Below are positions 1 through 10,109 of a stretch of 64,000 nucleotides of DNA, one piece after another. Positions within the stretch are counted from its first letter, which is position 1; every line of letters starts with the position of its first letter. Source of the DNA: Eretmocerus hayati (lineage: Eukaryota; Arthropoda; Insecta; Hymenoptera; Aphelinidae); assembly GCA_029851415.1 (NCBI GenBank), contig CM056742.1, positions 76,374,748-76,438,747 of the forward strand, given 5' to 3'. The notes under the pieces are model-generated. The model had not been told where the DNA came from. It searched no databases and saw nothing but the letters and a program-made list of their open reading frames with translations. Both the position numbers and the translations under genes were made by a program.

Positions 1-583
1 CCTCCTCCTCCTCCTGCTCCTCTTCCGAAGAGTCCGAACTATCGTGTGATGATCTATATCCGCCACCTCTTTGGACTCTTACTGCTGCGTGATTTTGATC
101 GCTACGTCTATGCATACCACTGGTCGATGGCGCAGACCCATCTGCTCCCAAATATTGAGATCGGTCACTACGATCTCCATATGCGCAACGTATGATGAAG
201 TCATCACCAATAGGATCACTGTTCATACACTGAACCAAATCCGTCTTCAAAGAGCGTTCTCAGTCATCCTTCTGCATGAACTCTCTGATATGAAGATATC
301 GATCATGATCGCTGATCTTCTTCTTGACGATCTTTGTGACAACCGGCCGCAATACTTCCTTATCCAGTAGTCTAGCACTCAGAAGATGGTCGAGGGTCTC
401 GAGACTACAGTGCAGCAGTAAGAACGAGAATAAGTGTACCAATTTATAGATAGGTAGATCTTCTATATTTTCAGACCATTGTGGACTACACATGGTTCTA
501 ATATGAGTATCGTGTATCCAAGCGTAACGAAAAAGACATCTAATTATATTCACGAGAAGTTTACGAGGCACTGATTGATCCAT
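1..583 (-). pseudogene. Unrecognised ORF with in-frame stop, running off the left edge
   Basis: A minus-strand reading frame starts at an ATG at 583 and is open for 107 codons to a TGA at 260-262. The same frame then stays open for 86 codons to the window edge. The part after the stop is hydrophilic, then serine-rich, and ends in an acidic run (SSDSSEEEQEEEE). That composition looks like a real protein tail, so the TGA probably interrupts one gene. The first part is basic and leucine-rich with no motif I recognise. No intron is visible. It could be a decayed gene, a read-through ORF or a sequencing error. Its neighbours at 1343-2928 are also compact intronless ORFs, so all may share one foreign origin; this is inference. 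The stop and both open segments are directly seen, while the function is unknown. Confidence 0.4.
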
Positions 584-1342
584 CTTTCGGATATAACTGA
601 AATCACATCTAAGCAACGGTATTTATACTGTCGAGTGGTGCTGACTGTGGTGGGAATGATCGAGAGTGGGACATCTCTCCATTTTTAAAGTATCTATAAT
701 TTCAGAGCATACTTCCTGACTGAGTCGACGACAGGGCGGATCATTCAATTATTATGTTTGACGAGATTGAGTGCTTAAAAAATTGAGCATGTTTCAGCAA
801 TTTTAATTGCTCTTATTTCCACACTCATACAATGATACCTCGTGATGAAGGCGTCAGCGATATCTTGTTTTGAAGTTCTGCAAGAAATTCACAGAAACGT
901 TAGATTCCATCGCGATGGAATTCGTCTGCTTTCAAAACTTTATATCACGTTAATCGTTGGAATCTCGCAACGTCGAAATGACTATGCTCGAAACTCATCG
1001 AATAGAGAGTGCTCGTCACCAATGTTTTGGTAAAAATCAGACGTCAGATGATCCACATCGAGATAAAGAACAAAACGTGTTACGGAGAAAAATGTGCAAC
1101 CGTGAAAACGAACTGAATCACGAGGGAGTCGCATTATGTTCTATTTAGATAAGGACATGCGTTACAAGCCGATGTGTGAGGCTCATCTCTGAAGTACGCA
1201 GCTTCATAAACTTCAGATTGAAATGTGTCCATTTAGCTGTTTTGGTGTGTATCCAGACACGGATATTTAGTTACTCTTGAGCTTCTCACTCCTTGAGACA
1301 GTACTCTCCCACCTAGAAAAATTCGTCCCTGCATGGTGACGG
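584..1342. other. Non-coding interval, nothing recognised
   Basis: Only short overlapping ORFs (under 65 codons) occur here and none resembles a known protein. I see no RNA gene or repeat. Confidence 0.4.
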
Positions 1343-1891
1343 ATGATGGTCACCAGATCAGTCTTCATCACATCGCGATCGCAAAAAGTACTTCACGGGA
1401 TGTCCCTCCGCGATTTCGGACCCCAGGATTCGCGAGAGATCTCTTCTCAAAGCGAGGTCGACGAGGTCGGAAGATCCGTACACCCTGATCCTCGCCTTCG
1501 CTCGGCAGCTGGTTTGATAAGGGCTGTAAATTTTTTGGACACTCTGAGTGAAGAAGATCGGCTCCTCTTGCCTATGCGGTTGCAAATCATTGAGTGGCCG
1601 TTTCGTTGGCATAGCTGTCCATCAGTGCTCGTCGAACTTTTGTACTGGCCAACTTATTACAGGATTTACAAAAGTGTCACTTGTTCGCGGGAAAGAGCTT
1701 GGAGGAAATACGGTTTAACACCCGCACCTCAAAATCGGTACGCCGGCACAACGTCGTGGTCATTGAAGCCTAATATAGCGCCAAAGTTTGTCGCCATATA
1801 TATTTTCGAGGATAAATCTTACGAGTTTATCGTGAGATATCCACTGTCAGCCGCAGAAAGTTTGCTCTCAACTAGTATGCGGTTTTCCTAG
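1343..1891 (+). CDS. Unrecognised 182-aa protein, paralog A of a tandem pair
   Basis: This ATG-started, intronless ORF encodes 182 residues. The C-terminal half aligns with the next ORF (1917-2432). Both carry a LVELLYW/LLELVLW-type block, then (Y/W)RIYK-(R/C)...RDRY-like residues, a gap of similar length, then P-x-FVAI(Y/H) followed by a short hydrophobic strand. The shared order and spacing point to an ancient tandem duplication. There is no signal peptide or clear membrane segment, and I do not recognise the family. The stop is followed by a short direct repeat (GTGCAGAGTGAATTT-like) that joins it to paralog B 26 bases later. Compact same-strand spacing without introns is unusual for an insect nuclear locus and fits a virus-derived or otherwise horizontally acquired cluster. 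That origin is inference; only the paralogy is visible. Confidence 0.5.
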   Translation: MMVTRSVFITSRSQKVLHGMSLRDFGPQDSREISSQSEVDEVGRSVHPDPRLRSAAGLIRAVNFLDTLSEEDRLLLPMRLQIIEWPFRWHSCPSVLVELLYWPTYYRIYKSVTCSRERAWRKYGLTPAPQNRYAGTTSWSLKPNIAPKFVAIYIFEDKSYEFIVRYPLSAAESLLSTSMRFS

Positions 1892-1916
1892 TGCAGAGTG
1901 AATTTCCTAGTGTGGA

Positions 1917-2432
1917 GTGAATTTTGCAGAAAAACAAACAATCATAAATACAATCTATATAGTGTGTGTGCGTCCATCGAAATGTGATGTGTGTTCAGGA
2001 TGCTCCCCGAGCCTCAAGACGCACCAACAGGTGAAGTATCTTCGCCAGAATCCTCGAATCTACCAGACGAGACCAGAGAGAGGGACTGGGTCACCGATAG
2101 AAAGACTCATAAAAAGATTTCATCGAAAGCGCTCGTATCCGATTGTGATAGGTGAAGCGACTGCTTTACTTGAACTAGTTTTGTGGAAAGGTCATTGGCG
2201 TGTTTATAATTATCGCCGATTCTTTTGCTTGGAACAAGCTCGTGACAGATATCCTCCGTCCCAGACGTGGACGGCAACTTTCGACTGTTATCAGCCTCTT
2301 CGTTACCCGAGACGAGCAGATCCTATCTTCGTAGCCATCCACGTCAATGGTTCGATCTTAAGGATCGTTTATGAATCCAATTTAGTGGCGGAAGAGCGTA
2401 GACGGCGCCACCGTTTCATGTTTTTCGATTGA
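1917..2432 (+). CDS. Unrecognised protein, paralog B; no ATG near its start
   Basis: The frame is open for 171 codons and shares its C-terminal half with the ORF just upstream (a LLELVLW block, a WRVYN block, then PIFVAIHV). The N-terminal part holds a CDVCSGC cysteine cluster that paralog A lacks. No ATG occurs before the final few codons, and the longest frame begins at a GTG. Translation may therefore start elsewhere, use an upstream exon (an AG that could be a splice acceptor lies at 1927-1928), or the start may have been lost. The protein is strongly basic (many Arg/Lys) with no recognised domain. Treat it as a probable remnant or an exon of a tandem duplicate. Confidence 0.4.
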   Translation: MNFAEKQTIINTIYIVCVRPSKCDVCSGCSPSLKTHQQVKYLRQNPRIYQTRPERGTGSPIERLIKRFHRKRSYPIVIGEATALLELVLWKGHWRVYNYRRFFCLEQARDRYPPSQTWTATFDCYQPLRYPRRADPIFVAIHVNGSILRIVYESNLVAEERRRRHRFMFFD

Positions 2433-2466
2433 TTGATTTAGTCTAATTCATGAAAACCGAGTGAAA

Positions 2467-2928
2467 ATGCGGTACATCACTAAAAAAGCCGCGTTCAAAG
2501 AGATGATGGCTGGCGAAAAAGGTGTGTATAACAATAATATCCGTAGTTTAGTCAAAGAAAGTTCGTGTGGTTTAGTGCACTCGTCTGCATTCAGAAAAGC
2601 CGTGATGTGTACGAAGTCTTATGGTTATAAGAAGAGTGACATGCCTATTCTATTCGATCATAAGCAAAAATTAAGTGATTTCGTAAAAAAGTGTAAGGAA
2701 GCGGGTCGTGGATTTTCTTCAGAAGATATTCGCAATTCCTAAATTTGGTGTGATAAGTTCCAAGATTTTATAAGCAAAAAATTTTTGTGCGGCTTCAAGA
2801 AATGTGAAATTGAAGACTCTCTCTCCTTCATAAAGAGGAGTGTGATTTATTCGTCGAGACGTTGCCTCTCTGCAAAAAGCAAAGGCAATAATACTTACGG
2901 TGAGTACAATGTGTTACGTACTCTTTAA
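2467..2928 (+). pseudogene. Unrecognised lysine-rich ORF with an in-frame TAA
   Basis: An ATG at 2467 opens 91 codons ending in TAA at 2740-2742. The same frame continues for 61 codons to TAA at 2926-2928. The segment after the first stop keeps the same lysine- and cysteine-rich character, so one gene seems to be broken by a nonsense change. A good splice-donor sequence (CGGTGAGTAC) lies inside the second part near 2899, so splicing is an alternative reading. No family is recognised. It follows paralogs A and B on the same strand with a 34-base gap, suggesting one cluster. With the minus-strand ORF at the window edge, this is the second ORF here cut by a single stop. Confidence 0.35.
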
Positions 2929-3185
2929 ATGCCTTGGCGATAAGCGCGGAATCTGATCTGCATGCATCCAATGATGGAGATAGAGCACGCAGTCAAAAGG
3001 ATCGCAAAAATATCGTTCTGACAATAATATATCCGACTCAAGAAAAGCGCGTAGTCAGGATAAAGCGCGCCAGAAAGATAGATAGAGAGAGAGGAAGAGA
3101 GATAGCGCGGAGAGCGAGAGAGAGTTCCCATGGTACGCACGTTATCAATTAATATCCTAAATCTGTTTACCTATTAGTTCACACG

Positions 3186-3323
3186 GGGGTCACTATGAGC
3201 CGTATAACATGATCTTTGTGACTCGTGACTGATATTCTCCCGATCTCACGAAAAGAGCTCGGCTGAGAATATGAGTCATGCGAGTTCGTCAGAGGTCACG
3301 TTTTGACGGCCCATAGTGACCCC
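3186..3323. repeat. Imperfect palindrome (MITE-like), about 138 bp
   Basis: The left end GGGGTCACTATGAGCCGT is the inverse complement, with one mismatch, of the right end ACGGCCCATAGTGACCCC. Inner blocks (GATATTCTC / GAGAATATG and flanking GACTCRTG motifs) also pair around a centre near 3250. The whole segment can fold into one hairpin, which is typical of small non-autonomous DNA transposons. No clear target duplication was identified. Confidence 0.6.
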
Positions 3324-4659
3324 TTAAATACTAGAATGCGATTTGATAGAAGGAACATCGATTTTGAGGGTTTTTTAGAGGATTTCTACGGTGCCGTAGA
3401 AAACAGGGGTGACTTTGGGACCTATAAACCTTTGCATTCGTCATAATTTGGGGTTAGAAAGTGGGAAAAAATACTTTCAGGGCCATACCTGACAAGGTCC
3501 ACTTCACCATGTTTAACCGCCTAGTCCCTTTGACTCTATGTAGATGAGTGTTTTGGCGCTACTTATGAGATGATAATGAGATCAATCAGAAATGATAGAA
3601 ACGACATAGAAACTTTCCCTCGTAGATTTCATCTATTTCCATCATACTGTAGTGGAAAAAATTGTATGAGCCCAGATGATTTCACTCTTAGTAGGGTAAT
3701 ATGGTATACATGGACCTGACATAACTCAATGACATGGCAAATTTTCGACTATGAATGTTTTTGCAGCACCCAGTCTAGGCCTCTCCACGTGCTAGCATTT
3801 GATTGTTTAACATGTTCCCTTGAAATTTCTCTCGTTGTACAAAGCAATCTGGAGTGAATTGAGGATACGCTGTTACCGTTTTCAAGAGATTCCTCATTTT
3901 TAGTGAAAATCCCATCACAAGGAAGAAGCGCATGGCTTGGGAATAAAACTAAGCATTCTGACCATAAGACCTATGAAAAGGAGTTAATTTGATATTTTGT
4001 CTTGATAGAAGAATCTTGGAAGATTCACAATATTGACTACCTTGAAACTAGCACTAACAGTATGTGTGGACATTGCGAATTTTTATCTTTGGATATGAAA
4101 AAGATATCCGAATAGATTGGCCTGAAACTCTCGTGCCGAGTGTATACATGTAGGAAAATTTGAATGGTGTAGTTTGGAGTTTGCTCGTCGAAATGCAATG
4201 CCATCACACGTTTCGGGTAAGTTATTGCGATAATACCCATATATGGATGAATCCACCAAAAATAAATATTCTTTGTCTAAATGATAAGCGACATTGGACA
4301 TTGCGTAGCCAACACTTTCGCTGCGAGCGAGTGTGCCCCATCGATTGGTGACTCTGGGAAGGAATCCCTCTCGGGTTACCTAAGAATTTCCTTATTGTGA
4401 AATTGTCGCGTAGGTTTCTCATGAATCCCATAAATTCTCCTGAAGTGTACTAGTTTTGCTGTCGCATGTTTATGCACCGCATATGATTGTTACGGTGTGC
4501 TACGAGAATAAACTAGGCTTGTTCTGAAATTTGAAACACTCTCCTGGTTAGCTTTTCAACCAAGATTTGCAGGAAATCTACCAATTTACTCTTCGTGAGC
4601 TACGCATTGATCCATCAGTAACAAACAAGCGGCAGAGCATAACGCAGGAATGAATTGAA
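3324..4659. other. Non-coding interval, nothing recognised
   Basis: I see no ORF with protein-like features, RNA gene or strong repeat in this moderately AT-rich stretch. Confidence 0.4.
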
Positions 4660-4680
4660 GTGTCTCACTCTTCTATCCGA

Positions 4681-4806
4681 GTGTGAAATGTCTTTCGGGT
4701 TCCGAGTGAAAAAGAGAATTCCTCGAGATACTCACTCCTATGAGCATATTTCACTCAAAAAAGAGTGAGTATCGTGTGATCCAACTTCACTCGGAATCCG
4801 AAGGAA
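4681..4806. repeat. Inverted-repeat element rich in CACTC/GAGTG
   Basis: TTCGGGTTCCGAGTGAA on the left pairs with TTCACTCGGAATCCGAA on the right. The inner ATACTCACTC pairs with GAGTGAGTAT around 4734-4772. Additional CACTC/GAGTG motifs flank it. It looks like a short MITE or relic hairpin. Confidence 0.5.
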
Positions 4807-4984
4807 GAATCTCACCCAGAAATTCCAAGAGAGACTGTACTCATCTTTATTGTTTCATCCCCTTGAATTTCCCAGTCGTAACTGCCTTTAACTGAATTTC
4901 TGCAAGCATCAATGCCGTCATGTACCCATTACTTGGTGGTTACGTAGCAGGGTATTCCGTCATATAAGACACGTTCGATTTGAC

Positions 4985-5255
4985 CAGCTCCGACCACGGC
5001 ATTCGTCACATACTCGTTTCGTACCTGTTACGTGCTGGCAACTGCTGCCTCGTGGAATCCCATGATACGCTCTCAGAGTCTGTCACTTACTCGTTCCGTA
5101 TTTGGCTCATACATACATTTACTGTCAGGCAGCTCGCTGATAGATGCCTCCAGAATCCGCCACGTACTTCTTAAGTACCTGTCACATACTGGCAACTACA
5201 GTTTCGTGGCTTTTGGAGCGCCCTTCCAAGATCAGTCACGTACTCTTTCCATACT
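4985..5255. repeat. Two degenerate copies of a ~130-bp repeat
   Basis: Two successive segments share GTACCTGTYACRTRCTGGCAACT, then TTCGTGG or CTCGTGG, with GTCACNTACTC motifs before and after. The copies are diverged. I find no coding sense in the overlapping short ORFs. Confidence 0.35.
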
Positions 5256-5769
5256 GGGTTGGTAGCAGCAATATTGACTAGGAAAGATGACGAGTACGTG
5301 CCAGTACGTGACAGTATAATCTGGGTAGTTTGAGAATGTGATATTACCGAATACCCCTTGAATCATGATCAATACCCAGGAACGATGCGGATTCTGTCCA
5401 TCGCACGGGCAAGATGGCATGATGTAATTGCACCACCTTATGCTGCACTTTTGTCAGCAAAAATGACTCAAATTCACATATCTTGGACGTAATTGATGAG
5501 TGGAATCAGTATAGTTCCTTGATGTACTCGCGTGTACGCGAAAATCTTTCGGAAATCCCCCAACAGTAATGAAAATCCGTATTTCCCCATCTCAGTAATC
5601 AGGATCTAGTGACGGGCGAGACTTAGTCATACGAACGCAGTGATGAGGTTCCATTTGCGATATTAGGACCACCGATTCTTACTTGATATTTGAATGATTA
5701 GAACACTCGTGACCTCGAATCTGTCTGTAAGATGGGTTATATCTCCCTCAAACGTAGATTCAGAACCTC

Positions 5770-6760
5770 AGATAACTTTGAACTCAACATCTAATGATGA
5801 ATACGGGAGGAATCTGTACTGCTTAACATGAAGGTCAAAAGTAGGTGTTTCCGTTGGAAAAATCGAGTTGACCTCCAAATCACCTAAAAAAAGCACCTCC
5901 AAAGTCAGAAACAAGATCATTAGGTCTTTTCCACTGTGATCGTGAACAACTTTTATCCCAAACATTTTTCGATAAAATGCTCACTCTTGGAGGTACGGCG
6001 GTCACCGTCAACCCGTGCTGACCTCCATTCATCTCGCCAAAGTCAAGTCGGGTCAAAAAGAGTTTCGAACAATAGTTTCATCACTATCCATGTTTTATTA
6101 GAATTTGAGGTCAAGATTAGGTGTTTCTATTTAAATAACCGAGTCGACCTTCAAATGACCCTGAAAATGAGCTCCTAAGTCGGAAATAAGGTCATTAGCT
6201 CTTTTCTACTGTGATCATGAACAACTTCTATCCCAAACATTTTTCAATAAAATGTTCACTCTTAGAGCAACAGCGATTACCGTCAACCCGTGCTGACCTC
6301 CATTTATTTCGCCAAGGTCAAGTCGGGTCAAAAAAAGTTTCAAACAAAAGTTTCATCACTTTTCATGTTTTATCAGAATTTGAGGTTAAGATTTGGTGTT
6401 TCTATTCGAAAAAATCGAGTTGACCTTCAAATGTTCTTGAAAATGACCTCCAAAGTCGGGAACAAGGTCGTAGCTCTTTTCTACTGTGATCATGAACAAC
6501 TTCTATCCGAAACATTTTTCGATAAAATGCTCACTCTTAGAGCAACAGCGGTTACCGTCAACCCGTGCTGACCTCCATTAATCTCGCCAAGGTCAAGTCG
6601 GGTCAAAAAAGTTTCAAACAAAAGTTTCATCATTTTTCATGTTCTTTCAGAATTCGAGGTCAGAAGTGAGTGTTTCCATTAAAAAAAGTCCAGTCGACCT
6701 CCAAATGACCTTGAAAATGACCTTGAAGGTAAAAAACAAGGCCACCATCGGATGTTCTCC
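5770..6760. repeat. Tandem repeat, 275-bp period, three full units plus a partial one
   Basis: The marker CTGTGATCRTGAACAACTTYTATCC recurs with GTGAT at 5936, 6211 and 6486, giving a period of exactly 275 bp twice. Each unit contains TCAACCCGTGCTGACCTCC, CAAGTCGGGTCAAAAA and CGAGTYGACCT blocks. A partial, more diverged unit precedes 5936. The ORFs inside are by-products of the repeat. Confidence 0.85.
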
Positions 6761-7297
6761 TCAAAATAAGGGGACACGCGTTCCGGGGTTTTTCCCGATT
6801 CCCAACCATTTCTGAAAAAATGGGGGGAGGAGTACTTACTTTCCGGACATCCTGTATGTTCATTTTGCATCTAGAATCATGAACCATTGGGGCGGGATCC
6901 GTTGATCACTCGAAATTATCCACCCCCGCTCCCCTGATCTCGACTGGATTGGGTGCCGTACTATAATTACAACAGCTCACCATCATTTTCAGAAACTGGG
7001 AGAACTCGAAATACCAATCAAATGGACCATGTATATAACGTGATCAACAACCTTGCTCCGATTCAAGAACTACATATTCTATTATTCTGCCAACCAGTGA
7101 AGCTGATTCAGATCACTATTGAGTGACAGGTACTCACAACATCTCCCTATTCCTGGTCGTCCTTTGATAGTCCAACATCTGATCTCACCCGCAGAAAACA
7201 CACTCTCTCATCAAGAAATAAGAAGTGTCATCCTCGAAACGGAGTGATCGCCTAGCGGACCGAATCTTCAATAAGAGATAATATCAAGTCATAGAAA
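6761..7297. other. Flank and probable 5' UTR of the zfh-2 exon
   Basis: No ORF is supported here. A pyrimidine-containing AG (CACCCGCAG, ending at 7194) could be the splice acceptor in front of the zfh-2 coding exon, which would leave about 103 bases of 5' UTR before the ATG. A motif TTCCGGACATCCTGTAT near 6840 resembles transposon-terminal sequences but is too short to assign. Confidence 0.35.
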
Positions 7298-10109
7298 ATG
7301 AGTCCAGAGGAAGAATGTAGTCAAGTCGATGAATCTTCAATAGTAATCGGGCCTATCCTTGATCAGGCTCACTATCCTCTTAGTGCTAGTCCAAGTACAG
7401 GTGCAGAACCAACTGCTCAAGATCCAACGCCGATGATTACTCCTACAGTAGATACAACAATTGATTCGTCAGAGACTCTCAGTAACAATATGAGTGCTCA
7501 GTTTGAGAACCACCCTCCGAATCCGGCTGCCCGAATTGGAGTTGATGTTGAGAGATTCGATGGGAAAATTGTGTATAATCCAGATGGATCTGCGTATATC
7601 ATTGAAGGAGAGAGCGAATTGAGTGAAGATGACTCTCTACCAGAAGGATGTATTGTAGATGGTCATGGTATGTCAGTTCCGCAAACCCAAGAATTCCCAC
7701 AAATAGCAAACGCTTACTATGTATCCAAACTACACTATCATCGGGGATATCCGTACTGTAATCACAACAAATTGGATATTCCAGCTAGCGCAGGATTTCC
7801 CATCATGCATAGTTATCGCGTATCAACTTATCGAAACCGCGGAGAGGAATCACCATCCGAACGAGCAGGTTCAGAATCGTTGGTGGCTGCAACTTCAGTT
7901 CCCGTCAAACCAATCCTGATGTGTTTCATCTGCAAATTGAGTTTTGGACATGTCAAAAGTTTTACAATGCATGCCGGTAACGAACATGAGCTCTCTTTGT
8001 TAGAGAGTGAAAACAGAGTATTGTCCGAGCCCACCACGTCTGCCATTATCCAAGTAGTCGGGAAGAATAAACAGCCCATCATTGGTATTTTAGAACCGGT
8101 TTTGCAACCCATGGGCAGTGAGTACTCAGAACGGATTCGTTCATTTCCGTCTAACCTCGGTGAGTCTGACCACGGAAAAGAATTCTCAAATGAGAAAAAT
8201 GATGGTGAACAGCTTGAAAGTATTACTAACAACGCGGATAAACCATGCTCAGGAACAAATGATAAATTATTGACAGTTCAAGGTTTTGTAGAGAAGAAAG
8301 TCAGTGGCAAACTAGACCAACAACAGATGCGGTGGCTCAATTCTCAGATCGGTTGTAACTCATCAAGTCCTAGTTCATCCATGAAATCATTCTTCGCTCC
8401 ATCTGCTTCAGTGCTACATCACCCAACAAATTTCCTCAGTGGTACCACAATCGGCGTGTGCCCTGAGCATCTTCAAGGAAGACCTAGTGGGATCGAATGC
8501 ACCAAATGTGAAGGCATTTTAAATAATACAAGATTACCCTCAAGTGGAGGGCTATCGGCTGGCATTCATAGTAGAAATTCCTGTAAGACTCTGAAATGTC
8601 CAAAATGCAATTGGCACTACAAGTATCAAGAAACACTAGAGATACATATGAAAGAGAAACACCCGGACGCGGAAATATCATGTATCTACTGTATTTCAGG
8701 ACAGCCTCATCCGAGACTTGCCAGAGGAGAGACCTATACATGTGGATACAAACCTTACAGGTGTGAAGTTTGCAATTACTCAACTACTACTAAAGGGAAT
8801 TTGAGTATTCATATGCAAAGTGACAAGCATCTTAACAACATGCAAGAGTTACAACAAGGCAGTGGTAGCTCTAACCCTAACGATATGGCATCTCTCCAAA
8901 ACACTTCAATTCATAATCAAACCTCCCACTCAGGTCGCAGTCCATCAGTCAACAGTCAATTAATGAATCAAGGGAAATCAAAACCAATATTCCGTTGCGA
9001 TGCATGTAACTATGAAACTAATGTTGCTCGGAATTTGAGGATACATATGACTAGTGAGAAACACACTCATCATATGATGATATTGCAGCAGAGTATGAAA
9101 CATATGCGTGCACTTTCTGTTCTTCAGTCACACCAACAGGAGGCACCCCAAAATCAAATACAACGTAATCAGCAGATTGATCAATTCATTCATCTCGGGA
9201 GTTTTGACAAACCTCATCAAGCTGAAGTGACTCTTGCTGACATGGCATACAGTCAAGCTTTGATGATATCAATGATATCGGGAGGTCAGATTCCTCTCGG
9301 TTTAACCCCAGATGGTGCTGCAACGGCGGATCCGAATAATTTTGCGAGCATTCTGCCAGACATTGATATGCAGTCTGAAAGTATGGAGCCTCCGCCCGGA
9401 ACTCCCGATCTCGATCCGTATTATGTATACCAATGTTGTATTTGTAACAATTTCTCAACGGATTCCATTGAGAGTCTCGGAGTTCATTTAGCGCTGGATC
9501 GTACAAAAATTCTAGAGAGAGAGCTACTCACTACAATATCTGGTCATTTCGTTTGCAAACTCTGTTCGTACAAGACGAATTTGAAGGCTAATTTCCAGCT
9601 CCACTGCAAGACTGATAAGCACTTGCAAAGACTGCAACATGTAAATCACGTTAAAGAAGGAGGACCGAGTAATGAATGGAAATTGAAGTACTTAGCTTCG
9701 CCATCAAGTGCAGCCCAAATACGGTGTCATGTTTGTGATTATTATACAAACAGTATTCACAAGCTAGCTCTGCATGCTGCTACTCCTAAACATGAAGCAG
9801 CTTCCCTCCTATTTCGACATTTATGTGAGTCCAGTGCTAACATCTCATCGGGCTCAAAAATATACCATTGTTCACTATGCGGATTCAGTGCCAAGAAACG
9901 ACGACCGCTACTGCAACATGTGAGGTCATATAAACATATTCAGATGGAACAGTTACATCAACTCCAGAAAAAAGTAGTTTCTCGAGGGAATGAAACTCCA
10001 CATACAGATATTGCTGAAATCTTTCAAGTCATGCAAGACCCGAACGAACGTATTGATTCGAGACCAAGGTTACAAACTGGTGACTCGAGAGGTTACCCTT
10101 TAAGTAATG
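7298..10109 (+). CDS. zfh2: Zinc-finger homeobox protein zfh-2 ortholog (ZFHX3/4 family), first large coding exon
   Basis: This exon encodes about 937 residues of a nuclear C2H2 zinc-finger transcription factor. The start is firm: an in-frame TAG lies one codon before the AAAATG at 7298. C2H2-type fingers begin with cysteines near residues 209, 434, 489, 567, 713, 753, 810 and 858. Several have the family's U1-like form with a long C-terminal helix and SDKH or SEKH endings (YRCEVCNYSTTTKGNLSIHM; FRCDACNYETNVARNLRIHM). Low-complexity Ser/Gln linkers separate them. The order matches the N-terminal half of insect zfh-2 and vertebrate ZFHX3/4, which go on to carry more fingers and several homeodomains. 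None of those occur in this window. The exon ends at a strong donor (ATG|GTGAGTATT, GT at 10110) in phase 1. The open frame runs a further 32 bases to a TGA, which is intronic. In insects the family controls neuronal and appendage gene expression. Confidence 0.87.

Noticed and set aside
6832..6890. TTCCGGACATCCTGTAT motif as a transposon terminus
   Set aside because: It resembles ends seen in insect elements but I found no partner end or duplication, so it was not annotated as an element.
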